Positions 45,119 to 55,406 of a stretch of 64,000 bases of DNA are shown piece after piece. Numbering within the stretch: position 1 is the first letter of the stretch; each line of letters begins with the position of its first letter. The notes under the pieces were generated by a model. That model saw only the letters and a program-made list of their open reading frames with translations, was not told the DNA's origin and made no database searches. Made by a program: the position numbers and the translations under genes. The DNA is from Rhodobacteraceae bacterium S2214 (GTDB taxonomy: Bacteria > Pseudomonadota > Alphaproteobacteria > Rhodobacterales > Rhodobacteraceae). The DNA lies in the NCBI GenBank assembly GCA_025141675.1, contig CP081161.1, positions 966,001 through 1,030,000 of the forward strand. The letters are read 5' to 3'.

Positions 45119-46048
45119 TTAGCCCAGTTTCGCAGTCAATTCAGGAACAGCGTCGAACAAGTCGGCAACCAGACCGTAGTCTGCAACTTGGAAGATCGGT
45201 GCTTCTTCGTCTTTGTTGATCGCGACGATGATCTTGGAATCTTTCATACCAGCAAGGTGCTGGATGGCCCCAGAGATACCGACAGCAACGTACAGATCAG
45301 GTGCAACCACCTTACCTGTCTGACCAACCTGCCAGTCGTTCGGCGCGTAGCCACTGTCCACAGCAGCACGGGATGCACCCACAGCCGCATTCAGCGTGTC
45401 AGCCAGTGTTTCGATCAGTTTGAAGTCTTCCTCAGACCCAACACCACGACCACCAGACACAACAACACCCGCAGATGTCAGTTCTGGACGATCGGACGCT
45501 GCAACCTTGTCTTCAACCCATTCGGACAGACCGGGATTACCAGCCGCGTCGATTTTCTCGACTGAGGCTGATCCACCGTCGGCAGCTGCATCAAAACCAG
45601 CAGTCCGGATCGTCATGACCTTTTTCGCATCCGCAGACTTTACAGTCTGGATGGCGTTACCGGCGTAGATTGGACGTTCAAACGTTTCAGCATCAACAAC
45701 GGCGGTCACTTCGGAAATCACCATCGCATCCAAAAGCGCTGCAACGCGCGGCAGGATGTTTTTGGACGCCGCGGTGGACGGGGCTGCGAAGTGGTCATAG
45801 TCGCCAGCCAGCGATACGATCAGATCAGCAACTGGTTCCGCCAGATCGTGGCCATATGCGTCGTCAGAACAGCACAGAACCTTGGATACGCCAGCCAGTT
45901 TCGCGGCTTCGTCAGCAGCAGCTTCGCAGCCGGAAGACGCGCAAAGAACAGTCACGTCGCCAAGCGACGTCACAGCGGACAATGCTTTTGCAGTCGCGTC
46001 GGCGTTCAATGTGCCGCCATTAACTTCAGCAATCAGAAGTACAGCCAT
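45119..46048 (-). CDS. etfA: electron transfer flavoprotein alpha subunit
   Basis: With EtfB it carries electrons from acyl-CoA dehydrogenases to ETF-ubiquinone oxidoreductase. The 309-aa product starts [20 protein letters not shown]. The FAD-binding C-terminal domain contains [40 protein letters not shown] and [16 protein letters not shown]. The ATG at 46048 follows the etfB stop by one base. Upstream in-frame sequence belongs to etfB. It probably serves the acyl-CoA dehydrogenase at 32596. Confidence 0.97.
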   Translation of the reverse strand: MAVLLIAEVNGGTLNADATAKALSAVTSLGDVTVLCASSGCEAAADEAAKLAGVSKVLCCSDDAYGHDLAEPVADLIVSLAGDYDHFAAPSTAASKNILPRVAALLDAMVISEVTAVVDAETFERPIYAGNAIQTVKSADAKKVMTIRTAGFDAAADGGSASVEKIDAAGNPGLSEWVEDKVAASDRPELTSAGVVVSGGRGVGSEEDFKLIETLADTLNAAVGASRAAVDSGYAPNDWQVGQTGKVVAPDLYVAVGISGAIQHLAGMKDSKIIVAINKDEEAPIFQVADYGLVADLFDAVPELTAKLG

Positions 46049-46049
46049 C

Positions 46050-46808
46050 TCACACAGCCCCCGCTTCTTTAAGTTTCTCGACGAGTTCGTCCACAGACCC
46101 AACCATGATACCCGCTTTACGCGCTTCTGGTTCAGTTGTGCCGACAACAGTCAGACGTGGTGTCACATCGACGCCGTAGTCCGCAGGTGTCTTTTCATCC
46201 AAAGGCTTTTTCTTGGCCTTCATGATGTTTGGCAGGGACGCGTAACGTGGTTCGTTCAGACGCAGATCAACAGTCACGATTGTTGGCATCTTCACTTTGA
46301 TCGTTTGCAGACCACCGTCGACTTCGCGTGTCACGGTTGCTGTGTCGCCGTCGACGTCAACTTCAGACGCGAATGTCGCCTGTGACCAACCGAGCAGGGC
46401 AGACAACATCTGACCTGTCGCGTTCATGTCGTTGTCGATCGCTTGTTTACCAGCCAGAACCAAACCTGGTTCTTCTTCTTTCACGACTGCAGCAAGCAGT
46501 TTGGCAACGGCCAATGGTTCGATATCCGTATGAACATCGTCAGCCGCGTTGATCAAGATCGCACGGTCAGCACCCATTGCGAGGGCCGTGCGAAGTGTCT
46601 CTTGGGACTGCTTCACACCGATAGAAACGGCCACGACTTCAGTCGCTTTGCCAGCTTCACGCAGGCGGATCGCTTCTTCGACGGCAATTTCGTCGAACGG
46701 GTTCATGGACATTTTGACGTTGGCGAGATCGACACCTGAACCGTCCGCTTTGACACGAACCTTCACATTGTAATCAATCACGCGTTTGACGGGTACGAGG
46801 ACCTTCAT
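46050..46808 (-). CDS. etfB: electron transfer flavoprotein beta subunit
   Basis: A 252-aa beta subunit holding the structural AMP and docking to acyl-CoA dehydrogenases. Family markers are [40 protein letters not shown] and [25 protein letters not shown] precedes the ATG. It is the first gene of etfB-etfA. A 190-base gap without recognisable genes separates it from the adenosyltransferase gene upstream, so it may have its own promoter. Confidence 0.97.
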   Translation of the reverse strand: MKVLVPVKRVIDYNVKVRVKADGSGVDLANVKMSMNPFDEIAVEEAIRLREAGKATEVVAVSIGVKQSQETLRTALAMGADRAILINAADDVHTDIEPLAVAKLLAAVVKEEEPGLVLAGKQAIDNDMNATGQMLSALLGWSQATFASEVDVDGDTATVTREVDGGLQTIKVKMPTIVTVDLRLNEPRYASLPNIMKAKKKPLDEKTPADYGVDVTPRLTVVGTTEPEARKAGIMVGSVDELVEKLKEAGAV

Positions 46809-47000
46809 CAGCGGTTATCTCCCATTAGAATCAAGCGCAATAAAATTGCTCTATGGGGTGTTACCGCGAAGCGAAACGCGAAAACAGTGCAAAATCGACG
46901 CGGCAAAGCTTCGTGACGCCATGTCTTAAAATGCGCTTCAGCATTTCTGACGGTTCAGCGTTTCGTCCTTCCTGTTGCTAAAGATCCGTGTTCCCCGCCC

Positions 47001-47573
47001 TCAGCGGTTCGCGCCGGGAACCCACAACACGTCGTCCGCGCCGTTGTTATTCGCGATCCGGCCTGCTTGGAAAAACCAGTCAGACAAGCGGTTTAGGTAT
47101 TTTACGGCGGCTGGGTTCACCGATTCCATGGTCGCCAATTCAACAGTCAAACGTTCGGCGCGGCGCGATACGGTCCGGCACAGGTGCAGATGTGCCGCAA
47201 GCGCCGATCCGCCCGGCAAGATAAAGCTTTTCAGTGGTTGCACAGATTTTGTCATGACGTCGATTTCAGCCTCAAGCCGTTCAACCTGCGCATTTGTGAT
47301 GCGTAACGGCGCGTATTCCGCGTCGGCATCCTTTTCCATATCCGGTCGGCAAAGATCGGCCCCGAGATCGAACAGATCGTCCTGGATCATCGCTAATTGA
47401 CCGTCGATGTCGCCAGTGGCGTGCAGGCGGGCCAAACCCACCGTCGCATTGGTTTCGTCAACCGTGCCATAGGACGTTACCCGCATCGAATGCTTCGCAA
47501 CACGGCTGCCGTTACCCAGTGCTGTTTCGCCAGCGTCACCGGTTTTCGTGTAAATTTTGTTAAGTGTGACCAT
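47001..47573 (-). CDS. cob(I)alamin adenosyltransferase, PduO type
   Basis: A 190-aa trimeric enzyme that transfers the adenosyl group of ATP to cob(I)alamin, making coenzyme B12. Signatures are KIYTKTGDAGETALGNGSRV at the N-terminus (ATP site), GTVDETNATVGLAR, and the C-terminal RRAERLTVEL with YLNRLSDWFF. It supplies B12-dependent mutases such as methylmalonyl- or ethylmalonyl-CoA mutase. The HIG1 protein gene lies three bases upstream, and both are probably cotranscribed. Confidence 0.95.
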   Translation of the reverse strand: MVTLNKIYTKTGDAGETALGNGSRVAKHSMRVTSYGTVDETNATVGLARLHATGDIDGQLAMIQDDLFDLGADLCRPDMEKDADAEYAPLRITNAQVERLEAEIDVMTKSVQPLKSFILPGGSALAAHLHLCRTVSRRAERLTVELATMESVNPAAVKYLNRLSDWFFQAGRIANNNGADDVLWVPGANR

Positions 47574-47576
47574 GGT

Positions 47577-47783
47577 TTAGCCCCCCTGTCTGCGCAGATA
47601 AACGTAAAGTAGGATCAGAAGGATCGCGACGAACTGTGCCCCGATGCGCCAACGCATGATCTTGTTCGCGTATTTACGATTAAAATCGCCACCCTTGCCG
47701 AAGCTGCCAACGCCCACCAACAAAATGGCAAGTACGATCAGCACGGCGATGACGACGATGATAAAGAGCGGGTCGTTCAGCAT
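47577..47783 (-). CDS. small twin-transmembrane protein (HIG1-like)
   Basis: A 68-aa inner-membrane protein with two helices (residues about 6-25 and 48-63) around a basic loop GKGGDFNRKYANKIMRWRIG. The RKYxNKxMRWRxxxQ pattern is that of the HIG1 domain, found in proteins associated with respiratory complexes. In Rhodobacteraceae it often precedes the PduO gene. Its stop is three bases before the adenosyltransferase start. The role here is unknown. Confidence 0.8.
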   Translation of the reverse strand: MLNDPLFIIVVIAVLIVLAILLVGVGSFGKGGDFNRKYANKIMRWRIGAQFVAILLILLYVYLRRQGG

Positions 47784-47854
47784 GGTCGGTCCTTTTTGTA
47801 TTCACTCAGGACTTAGCAGGGCAGGGCCAGAAGGAAAGGGGCCCGATTGCCGCG

Positions 47855-48682
47855 TCATCCCTTTTGGATCACCCAATCAAGTGCACGTGTTGGCAGAACC
47901 CGCCGCAACGCCCCCATCAGATAGGTCGGGACTGTCACGTAGTAGCGCGGCTTGGGCCGTTTGCTTTCCAGCGCATGGATCAGCTTTTTGGTTGTGGCGG
48001 ACGGCGGTAATTCGAATCTGTCGGGTCCGCTGTCTTTATACAGGCGTTCGCGTAATTCGACGTATTGCTCTGCACGGGCAGAATTTTCGTGGTCGATCCA
48101 TTGTTCAAAATGGGGAATCGCGTTTTCGCGGATTTTCGATGTGATGGGACCGGGTTCGATCAGGATCACTTTGATCGGGGTGTCTGACATTTCGATCCGC
48201 AAGACGTCGGTCAGTCCTTCGAGTGCAAATTTTGTCGACACGTAAGCGCCGCGCCACTTCATCCCGACAAGCCCGAGGACAGAGGAACAATTCACAATCC
48301 GACCGTGCCCTTGGTTCCGCATGACCGGAATGACCGCTTGGGTCAGGTCGTGAACACCAAACACATTGGTTTCATAGATTTCACGCAATGCGCCGCGCGG
48401 CAGGTCTTCAACGGCCCCCGGACAGGCAAAAGCCCCGTTGTTATAAAGCGCATCAAGCGTTCCGCCTGTCGCCTCAAGCACTTCGGCAAGACCGTTGTAG
48501 ATCGAATTTGCGTCGGCGTAATCGATCAGCGGGGCTTCGAACCCTTCGCTGATCAGTCGGTCGCAGTCATGTAGTTGGCGGCAAGACGCGAAAACGCGCC
48601 AACCGCGGGCGCGTAGTCCATGTGCTGCGTCATAGCCAAGACCGCTAGAGCAGCCTGTAATCAGAATGGTTTTTTGTGTCAT
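47855..48682 (-). CDS. short-chain dehydrogenase/reductase
   Basis: A classical SDR of 275 aa. The cofactor motif is TILITGCSSGLGYDAAHGLR (TGxxxGxG). NNGAF corresponds to NNAG, the catalytic Ser is in IVNCSSVLGLVG, and YVSTKFALEGLTDVLRIEM supplies Tyr-x3-Lys. An Arg after the beta-2 strand (FASCRQL) hints at NADP preference. The substrate is unknown. ATG 48682 starts MTQKTILITG; an in-frame ATG at 48700 is possible. A 71-base gap separates it from the HIG1 gene downstream. Confidence 0.87.
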   Translation of the reverse strand: MTQKTILITGCSSGLGYDAAHGLRARGWRVFASCRQLHDCDRLISEGFEAPLIDYADANSIYNGLAEVLEATGGTLDALYNNGAFACPGAVEDLPRGALREIYETNVFGVHDLTQAVIPVMRNQGHGRIVNCSSVLGLVGMKWRGAYVSTKFALEGLTDVLRIEMSDTPIKVILIEPGPITSKIRENAIPHFEQWIDHENSARAEQYVELRERLYKDSGPDRFELPPSATTKKLIHALESKRPKPRYYVTVPTYLMGALRRVLPTRALDWVIQKG

Positions 48683-48727
48683 GACACTTTGTGCTGTCAT
48701 GTGAGGCAGGGCGCAAGGCCCGACCCA

Positions 48728-49252
48728 TTAGCCGTCGGTCAAAAGCCGCTCGGCCATCCAGCCGATTTGGCCTGTGTTCAAAACTTCGATGCGCGCCCAA
48801 CCGTCGGCGTTCACTTCCAGCACTTCGGTTTGTGTACCGCCATCAAGTGTGTCGAGCACGTTAAAGTTCGTGCCAGGACCCTGACGCATGTTCACACGTG
48901 ATCCAGCGACGGCGCGAATATCAATAGGGTCCGCTTCAACGGCAGGTGCTGTTTCTTCAACTACGGCTTCGGTGACCGTCTCTGACACAGCGGGTGTGAC
49001 CGCGACTGCGGGTTCTGCCACAAGTGTTGTGGTTTCCAGCGAAACGGTCGTTACAGCCGGGTTCAATGCGATCAGGGACGCTGCATTGTTACGTGAAACG
49101 GCAACATCGGTTGTTTGTCCCACACGGGTGTCTGACGCGATGGGGGCTTTTGCAACGACAATGCGTTCTTGCGGTACAAAGTCTGAACCACCCGACATTT
49201 CATAGAATGCGAGGCCAAGTGCCAGAAAAGAAACAATGATAAACTTGCCCAT
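48728..49252 (-). CDS. SH3-domain exported/anchored protein
   Basis: A 174-aa product with an N-terminal hydrophobic helix (MGKFIIVSFLALGLAFYEMS), a low-complexity Val/Ala/Glu/Thr linker (residues about 70-108), and a bacterial SH3 (SH3b) domain at the C-terminus (VAGSRVNMRQGPGTNFNVLD and WARIEVLNTGQIGWMAERLL). It is probably tethered to the inner membrane with SH3 in the periplasm, where such domains bind cell-wall peptides. ATG 49252 is chosen because the hydrophobic helix begins there. It is transcribed divergently from parC. Confidence 0.85.
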   Translation of the reverse strand: MGKFIIVSFLALGLAFYEMSGGSDFVPQERIVVAKAPIASDTRVGQTTDVAVSRNNAASLIALNPAVTTVSLETTTLVAEPAVAVTPAVSETVTEAVVEETAPAVEADPIDIRAVAGSRVNMRQGPGTNFNVLDTLDGGTQTEVLEVNADGWARIEVLNTGQIGWMAERLLTDG

Positions 49253-49391
49253 AGGGTCCCCCGAAGAATCGTTACGCGTCCATACCCCCTCAACATACAC
49301 AAGTCGGTGTCGTTTTCGCAGGGGGAAAACTTTCGATTGAGAGACCTAACCGTTCTTTACGCCAAAAGTTCCGCCAGCTAAACCAACGGGC

Positions 49392-51710
49392 ATGAGTAAT
49401 GATACATCCGACAACGATATTGATCCGCAAATGCCCGAAGTCGCAGAACCGCTGCGCCGTGCGCTGGGTGATCGATATCTAACATACGCCCTTTCGACGA
49501 TCATGAATCGGGCTTTGCCCGATGCGCGTGATGGTTTGAAACCTGTACACCGTCGGATTCTTTACGCGATGCGCGAACTGAAACTGAATTCCACTGGTGG
49601 TTTCCGGAAGTCCGCGAAAATCTCTGGCGACGTGATGGGGAACTACCACCCGCATGGTGACGCGGCGATCTACGATGCGATGGCACGCCTCGCGCAGGAC
49701 TTTAACGTCCGTTATCCGCTGGTTGATGGTCAGGGTAACTTTGGCAACATCGACGGGGATAACCCGGCGGCTGCTCGGTACACAGAGGCGCGGATGACCG
49801 CCGCCGCTGAGGCCTTGATGGAGGGTCTGACCGAGAACGCCGTTGATTACCGCCCCAATTACGACGGCACGCTGGAAGAACCGGTTGTGTTTCCGGCGGC
49901 TTTCCCGAACTTGTTGGCCAACGGGTCGTCTGGGATCGCTGTGGGGATGGCGACGAATATTCCGCCACATAACCTGCACGAACTGATCGACGCCTGTTTG
50001 CATCTGATCAAAACGCCGGATGCCCGCGACGAAACCTTACTGAACTACATTCCCGGACCGGATTTCCCGACGGGTGGTGTGATCGTCGAGCCGAAAGAAA
50101 ACATCGCCGAAGCGTATCGGACAGGTCGCGGATCTTTCCGCCTGCGGTCAAAATGGGAAATCGAAGACTTGGGTCGCGGTCAGTGGCAGATCGTCGTCAC
50201 TGAAATTCCATATCAGGTGCAGAAATCTAAGCTGATCGAAAAGCTGGCCGAGATTATCCAGATCAAAAAGGTCCCGCTGCTGGCCGACGTCCGCGACGAA
50301 TCTGCTGACGACATTCGCGTGGTGCTGGAACCGCGTGCGAAAACCGTTGATCCAGAGGTTCTGATGGGGATGCTGTTCCGCAATTCCGATCTGGAAACGC
50401 GGTTTAGCCTGAACATGAACGTGCTGATCGACGGTCTGGTGCCGAAGGTCTGTTCGATTAAAGAAGTGCTGCGCGCTTTCCTTGATCACCGTAAAGAAGT
50501 CTTGATCCGCCGCACGCAACACCGCGTCGAAAAAATCGATCACCGTTTGGAAGTCTTGGACGGCTTTATTATCGCCTTCCTGCATCTGGATCGCGTCATT
50601 GACATCATCCGCTACGACGACAGTCCAAAGCCTGCTTTGATCACCGAAGACTGGGCGCTGGACCATGTCCGTGCCACGTCTGATAAAGACTACGTGTCGC
50701 CGATTGGGGTGGTCACAGACCCTGAAATCGCGCTGACCGAAGTACAGGCCGAGGCGATCCTCAACATGCGCCTGCGGTCCTTGCGCCGCTTGGAAGAACT
50801 GGAATTGATTGCGGAACGCGACGCCTTGCGTGCAGAACGCGCTGGGCTGATCGAACTGCTTGGGTCTGTTGATCTGCAGTGGAGCACGATCGCGGACCAA
50901 CTGCGCGAAACACGCAAACAATTCGGGCGCACTAGCCCGGGTGGCGCACGCCGTACGCAATTCGCCGAAGCTGCCGAAATTGTCGAAGTCCCGCTTGAGG
51001 CGATGATCGAAAAAGAACCGATCACCGTTGTCTGTTCCAAAATGGGATGGGTGCGGGCGATGACAGGTCATATCGACCTGACACGTGAGCTGAAATTCAA
51101 AGACGGTGACGAGGCGCGGTTCATCTTCCACGCGGAAACCACAGACCGTCTGCTGGTCTTTGGCGCGAACGGGCGATTCTACACCGTGTCTGCCGCGAAC
51201 CTACCGGGTGGTCGTGGCATGGGCGAACCGCTGCGCCTGATGATCGACCTCCCCAACGACGTCGAAATCATCGACATCCTGATCCATAAGCCAGGGATGC
51301 GGCTGTTTGTGGCGTCGACCGAAGGCAACGGTTTCGTCGTGCCCGAAGACGACGTTCTGGCGCAAACACGAACCGGGAAACAGGTGCTCAACGTGGCCTC
51401 TGCGAAGGCGTTGATTTGTAAGCGCGTGAACGGTGATACGGTTGCTGTCGTTGGTGAGAACCGCAAGGTGCTTGTGTTCTCTCTTGATGAATTGCCTGAA
51501 ATGGGTCGCGGTAAAGGTGTTCGTTTGCAGAAGTACAAGGATGGCGGTCTATCCGATGCGACGACATTCCAGCGTGCGGATGGTCTGACATGGCTTGATC
51601 CTGCGGGTCGCACACGGACCGAAACTGAACTTGATGAATGGACCGGCAAACGCGCAAGCGCAGGCCGCATGGCCCCGCGTGGTTTCCCGCGCGACAACAA
51701 ATTTACCTAA
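49392..51710 (+). CDS. parC: DNA topoisomerase IV subunit A
   Basis: With ParE decatenates daughter chromosomes. The 772-aa product is close to the length of E. coli ParC (752 aa), shorter than GyrA, and has no GyrA box. The N-terminal breakage domain carries [20 protein letters not shown], the quinolone-determining region [15 protein letters not shown] and the catalytic Tyr in [11 protein letters not shown] (near residue 130). A C-terminal beta-pinwheel covers about residues 520-770. It stands alone, divergent from the SH3 gene. Confidence 0.95.
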   Translation: MSNDTSDNDIDPQMPEVAEPLRRALGDRYLTYALSTIMNRALPDARDGLKPVHRRILYAMRELKLNSTGGFRKSAKISGDVMGNYHPHGDAAIYDAMARLAQDFNVRYPLVDGQGNFGNIDGDNPAAARYTEARMTAAAEALMEGLTENAVDYRPNYDGTLEEPVVFPAAFPNLLANGSSGIAVGMATNIPPHNLHELIDACLHLIKTPDARDETLLNYIPGPDFPTGGVIVEPKENIAEAYRTGRGSFRLRSKWEIEDLGRGQWQIVVTEIPYQVQKSKLIEKLAEIIQIKKVPLLADVRDESADDIRVVLEPRAKTVDPEVLMGMLFRNSDLETRFSLNMNVLIDGLVPKVCSIKEVLRAFLDHRKEVLIRRTQHRVEKIDHRLEVLDGFIIAFLHLDRVIDIIRYDDSPKPALITEDWALDHVRATSDKDYVSPIGVVTDPEIALTEVQAEAILNMRLRSLRRLEELELIAERDALRAERAGLIELLGSVDLQWSTIADQLRETRKQFGRTSPGGARRTQFAEAAEIVEVPLEAMIEKEPITVVCSKMGWVRAMTGHIDLTRELKFKDGDEARFIFHAETTDRLLVFGANGRFYTVSAANLPGGRGMGEPLRLMIDLPNDVEIIDILIHKPGMRLFVASTEGNGFVVPEDDVLAQTRTGKQVLNVASAKALICKRVNGDTVAVVGENRKVLVFSLDELPEMGRGKGVRLQKYKDGGLSDATTFQRADGLTWLDPAGRTRTETELDEWTGKRASAGRMAPRGFPRDNKFT

Positions 51711-51719
51711 GTCCGCCGG

Positions 51720-51758
51720 TGTCATAAAACTGAAATGCTAACGTCACAAATCTGAAAA
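51720..51758 (+). promoter_or_regulatory. tandem Pho-box-like repeats upstream of phoX-type gene
   Basis: TGTCATAAAACTGAAATG at 51720 and CGTCACAAATCTGAAAAT at 51742 are 22 bases apart. Each consists of two half-sites in 11-base register, as in the PhoB consensus CTGTCAT-(A/T-rich)-CTGTCAT. They lie about 55-90 bases upstream of the start codon, where PhoB usually activates. Confidence 0.6.
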
Positions 51759-51811
51759 TTACCGCTCCTAGGGTCGCCCCAAAATTAGCCACCACTTGGG
51801 GAGCCACGGTG

Positions 51812-53707
51812 ATGAAAGATAACACAACATACGACCTGTCATGGGACGAATGGGACGAACTGCAACGGCCCGCTGCTGCAACAACTGAATTCGATGCCGT
51901 CGTTGAAAAAGCAATTTCACGCCGCGGTTTCCTTAGCGGTATTGTGGCGTTCGGGTCCGGTGCGGCAGTGATGGGCGCGGGCACAATGCTGTGCACGACA
52001 TCTGTTGAAGCACAGGCCGCTAGCCGTTTCGGTTTCACACCGATCCCGATCCAAACGGACAACACAGTGCATGTGCCGGACGGATATTCGTGGGCGCTGG
52101 TTGCGAAATGGGGCGAACCGCTTTTCTCTGATGCGGAAGAGCTAAGCCAAGATTTTGGCGTCGGTGTTGCCAGCTCTGATCGTGTGTTTGGCGAAAACAC
52201 AGACGGCATGGAAGCTTTTGTGGTTGATGGCCGTCAGGTGATCGTTGTGAACCATGAATATGTGAACACAAAGATCAACTTGCCGCAAAACGCTGACGGC
52301 GCGGTTTTGAGCGCCGATGACGTGCTAACACTGCAAAACATGCAAGGTGTCACGGTCATGGAAGTGGCTGAAGGCACTGATGGTTGGGGCATTGTCGTGG
52401 ACAGCGATCTGAACCGTCGCATCACGCAAAACACGCCAATGACCATCGCGGGTCCGGCTGCTGGCCATGACCTGATGAAGACAGAGGCGGATCCAATGGG
52501 TCGCGTCGTTCTGGGCACGATGAACAACTGCGGTGCAGGTAAAACGCCTTGGGGCACATATCTGACCTGCGAAGAGAACTTCAACGGTTACTTCGGTTCC
52601 ACCGATGAAGGTTTTGAAGCACCCGAAGACTACGCGCGCTACGGCATCGGTGCTGAGGGCCGTTATTCATATGAGAAATACGATGCGCGTTTCGATACGT
52701 CTAAGAACCCGAACGAACCGCACCGCTTTGGTTATATCGTTGAAATCGATCCATCGGACCCGACATCTACACCGATCAAACACACAGCCCTTGGCCGTTT
52801 CAAACACGAAAATGCGGCTGCTGTAATTGCACCAGATGGCCGTGTTGTTGTCTATATGGGCGACGATGAGCGCGGCGAATTTATGTATAAATACGTCTCC
52901 AATGGCGTGTACACTCCGGGTGGTCCGACGTCAGAATTGCTCGATGACGGTGTGCTTTATGCCGCCAAATTCGACACCAACATGACCGGTGAGTGGATTG
53001 CGTTGACACCAGAAGCGACTGGTATGGACGCTGCTGAAATCGCGATCTTCACGCGGAAAGCGGCCTCTGCAGTGGGTGCGACCACGATGGACCGCCCTGA
53101 ATGGGTCGCCGTGAACCCTGTTGCGGTTGAAGGCTACTGCGCCCTGACGAATAACTCGCGCCGTGGTCCTGAGTTCACAAACGCAGGCGGCGATCCTGCC
53201 TTTGCGGTCGAAAACTCACCAAACCCGCGTGATGCAAACCGTTACGGTCAGATCGTTCGCTGGCGCCCTGAAAACGACGATCACGCCGCCATTGATTTCA
53301 CATGGGATCTCTATGTGATGGCGGGCAACCCGACTGTGCATGACGACCTGAACGCCGGGTCTGACAACATCAACGAAGGCAACCTGTTCAACTCGCCTGA
53401 CGGGATGATGTTTGACAGCACAGGTCTGCTGTGGATCCAAACCGATGGTGACGACAGCAACGAAGAAGGTTTTGCCGGAATGGGCAACAATCAGATGTTG
53501 GCAGGTGATCCAGTGACGGGTCAGATCGAACGCTTCATGACGGGGCCAAACGGGTCCGAAGTCACTGGTCTGACATGGTCTGCCGACAAACGCACGATGT
53601 TCGTGGGCATCCAACACCCTGACGCGCCTTTCCCGGACGGTGAAGGTATGCTGGCACGTTCTTCTATCATCGCGATCAAACGCGACGATAACGCCCTTGT
53701 TGGTTAA
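51812..53707 (+). CDS. PhoX-family alkaline phosphatase (DUF839)
   Basis: A 631-aa secreted phosphatase-like protein releasing phosphate from organic esters, with Ca and Fe cofactors in characterised PhoX. The long N-region carries a twin-arginine motif, SRRGFLSGIVAFGSGAAVMG, at about residues 30-50, implying Tat export as a folded metalloenzyme. Body motifs include VNHEYVNTKINLP, GKTPWGTYLTCEENFNGYFG, RFKHENAAAV and YMGDDERGEFMYKY, fitting the beta-propeller PhoX/DUF839 family. The start may be ATG 51812 or GTG 51809. Tandem Pho-box-like sites lie upstream and a hairpin follows the stop. Confidence 0.88.
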   Translation: MKDNTTYDLSWDEWDELQRPAAATTEFDAVVEKAISRRGFLSGIVAFGSGAAVMGAGTMLCTTSVEAQAASRFGFTPIPIQTDNTVHVPDGYSWALVAKWGEPLFSDAEELSQDFGVGVASSDRVFGENTDGMEAFVVDGRQVIVVNHEYVNTKINLPQNADGAVLSADDVLTLQNMQGVTVMEVAEGTDGWGIVVDSDLNRRITQNTPMTIAGPAAGHDLMKTEADPMGRVVLGTMNNCGAGKTPWGTYLTCEENFNGYFGSTDEGFEAPEDYARYGIGAEGRYSYEKYDARFDTSKNPNEPHRFGYIVEIDPSDPTSTPIKHTALGRFKHENAAAVIAPDGRVVVYMGDDERGEFMYKYVSNGVYTPGGPTSELLDDGVLYAAKFDTNMTGEWIALTPEATGMDAAEIAIFTRKAASAVGATTMDRPEWVAVNPVAVEGYCALTNNSRRGPEFTNAGGDPAFAVENSPNPRDANRYGQIVRWRPENDDHAAIDFTWDLYVMAGNPTVHDDLNAGSDNINEGNLFNSPDGMMFDSTGLLWIQTDGDDSNEEGFAGMGNNQMLAGDPVTGQIERFMTGPNGSEVTGLTWSADKRTMFVGIQHPDAPFPDGEGMLARSSIIAIKRDDNALVG

Positions 53708-53715
53708 TGAGTGAT

Positions 53716-53746
53716 TGGGCGGGTCAGCAATGGCCCGCCCACTTCT
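53716..53746 (+). terminator. terminator after the PhoX-type gene
   Basis: The TGGGCGGG/CCCGCCCA 8-bp GC-rich stem with a 10-base loop lies nine bases after the stop, followed by CTTCTT. It stands between convergent genes. Confidence 0.6.
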
Positions 53747-54117
53747 TATCTGTGTTGGTCGATCAGGATGGCGTTGTCGTCAGGGTCCATCACCATGATA
53801 TGCGCAGGGCCACTGGTGTCCGGATCGCATGTCGCTTCTAACTTAATCCCCGCATCTTGCAGGCGCTTTTGAATGGCGCGGACGTCCTCGAACGGATCGA
53901 CGTTCTGGGCGTTGTTGTCCCAACCGGGGTTAAACGTCAGCGTATTTGCAGGGATATGCCCCTGAAACAGCCCAAGTAAAGTTTCGCCATTCTTGAGGAT
54001 GGCGTAGTTATGTTCGCTATTATCGTGGAACGTCTCGAACCCGAGCGTTTTGTAAAACGCAATTGATGCGGCAAGGTCTTTGACGTTGAGGCTCGTTGAA
54101 AATGCACCAAGTGACAT
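53746..54117 (-). CDS. VOC-family (glyoxalase-fold) protein
   Basis: A 123-aa protein with the paired beta-alpha-beta-beta-beta modules of the vicinal oxygen chelate superfamily: FSTSLNVKDLAASIAFYKTL, FETFHDNSEHNYAILKNGET, then the C-terminal AHIMVMDPDDNAILIDQH. Members include glyoxalases, dioxygenases and resistance proteins. The exact activity is not inferable. AGGAGG lies seven bases before the ATG. It is 50 bases downstream of the ECF-sigma gene in the same direction and could share its transcript. Confidence 0.87.
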   Translation of the reverse strand: MSLGAFSTSLNVKDLAASIAFYKTLGFETFHDNSEHNYAILKNGETLLGLFQGHIPANTLTFNPGWDNNAQNVDPFEDVRAIQKRLQDAGIKLEATCDPDTSGPAHIMVMDPDDNAILIDQHR

Positions 54118-54167
54118 GGTGGTCCTCCTTTTTGTGAATGACCTGACCCTAACGGGTGTTGCGGGCT

Positions 54168-55400
54168 TTACAAAATGCCGTCGCGCTTGGCCTGCAAAAA
54201 CGCGCGCTCGGCTGCCTGTTCGGTCAGCGCTATAGCGGCATCATAGGCGGGCAGGGCGTCGGGATGCCCCGATCTATGCAGCAGGTCAGCCCGCGCCGTC
54301 AGAAACGGTTGGTACCGGTGCATGTCGGGATCTTCGGCAACCGATGACAGCATCTCTAGAGCCGCATCAATCGATGTCGCATAGGACACAGCCATCGCCT
54401 GATTGATCCGCACAACGGGGGACGGCTGGATACGGTACAGCAATGCATAAAGCGCCGCGATTTGAGACCAGTCAGTGTCATCCCATGCAGCGGATTGCGC
54501 GTGCAACGCGGAAATAGCGGCTTGCAACTGGTATGGCCCGACACGTCCCTTGGGCAGCGTGGCCTGCAAGATTGCATCGCCTTCGCTGATCTTGGCGCGA
54601 TCCCAGCGGTTGCGGTTTTGCTTTTCCAGCGGGATCATTTCGCCCGCGTCGGATTTTCGCGCAATCCGCCGTGCATCATGCAACAGCATCAGCGCCAACA
54701 AACCAGCGACCTCGGTATCATCCGGCATCAGGGTGTGGATGATCCGCGCCAGCCTGATCGCTTCGTCACTGAGCCCCCATTTGCCTGCATTGGCGCCCGT
54801 GTAACCCGCGTTAAATATCAAATAGAGCACAGACATCACGGCAGCTGTCCGTGCGGGCAGCATATCAGCAGATGGGATTTCATAAGGAATTCCAGCAGCA
54901 GCAATCTTGCGTTTAGCGCGGACAAGGCGCTGGGCCATCGCGTCGGGTTGATCCAGAAAAGCACGTGCAATTTCGCCGGTCGTTAAGCCACCCAAGGTGC
55001 GCAAGGTCAGCGCCACTTGGGTCTTTTCCTCGAGCGCGGGGTGGCAGCAGGTAAAGATCATCTCAAGACGTTTGTCAGGGATCACGCTGTCGTCGCTTTC
55101 ATCAGGTGTGTTTTCAAGGTCCGCCAGATACGACAGTTCGGGCACTTTGGCTTGAAAACGGGCGGTTCGACGCAGCCGGTCAATGGCCCGCCGGCGTGCC
55201 GTTGTAATCAGCCACGCGGCGGGTGCGCGCGGCAACCCGTCTCGGGCCCAGACCTCTATCGCCTTGGTAACGGCATCTTGCAGGCAGTCCTCTGCAAGCT
55301 GCATATCACCCAGCGATTTGGTCAATGCGGCAAGGATGCGACCCCATTCTTCACGCGCACAGCGGTCAATGGCTTGGCGCAACGAATGGGGTGGCAACAT
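54168..55400 (-). CDS. ECF-type RNA polymerase sigma factor (ECF42-like, long C-terminal extension)
   Basis: A 410-aa protein. Region 2 (about residues 10-75: ALTKSLGDMQLAEDCLQDAV, AWLITTARRRAIDRLRR) and region 4 (about 125-180: LTLRTLGGLTTGEIARAFLD, RLVRAKRKI) are those of ECF sigma factors. A helical C-terminal extension of about 230 residues with TPR-like DUF6596 character (GRVGPYQLQAAISALHAQSA) defines the ECF42-type group, which lacks a classical anti-sigma and is linked to YciI/DGPF proteins. That partner is directly upstream, six bases away. The signal is unknown. Confidence 0.9.
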   Translation of the reverse strand: MLPPHSLRQAIDRCAREEWGRILAALTKSLGDMQLAEDCLQDAVTKAIEVWARDGLPRAPAAWLITTARRRAIDRLRRTARFQAKVPELSYLADLENTPDESDDSVIPDKRLEMIFTCCHPALEEKTQVALTLRTLGGLTTGEIARAFLDQPDAMAQRLVRAKRKIAAAGIPYEIPSADMLPARTAAVMSVLYLIFNAGYTGANAGKWGLSDEAIRLARIIHTLMPDDTEVAGLLALMLLHDARRIARKSDAGEMIPLEKQNRNRWDRAKISEGDAILQATLPKGRVGPYQLQAAISALHAQSAAWDDTDWSQIAALYALLYRIQPSPVVRINQAMAVSYATSIDAALEMLSSVAEDPDMHRYQPFLTARADLLHRSGHPDALPAYDAAIALTEQAAERAFLQAKRDGIL

Positions 55401-55406
55401 TTTGGG

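Noticed and set aside
50148..51131. A 327-codon minus-strand frame
   Set aside because: It is antisense to parC and lacks any domain or RBS.
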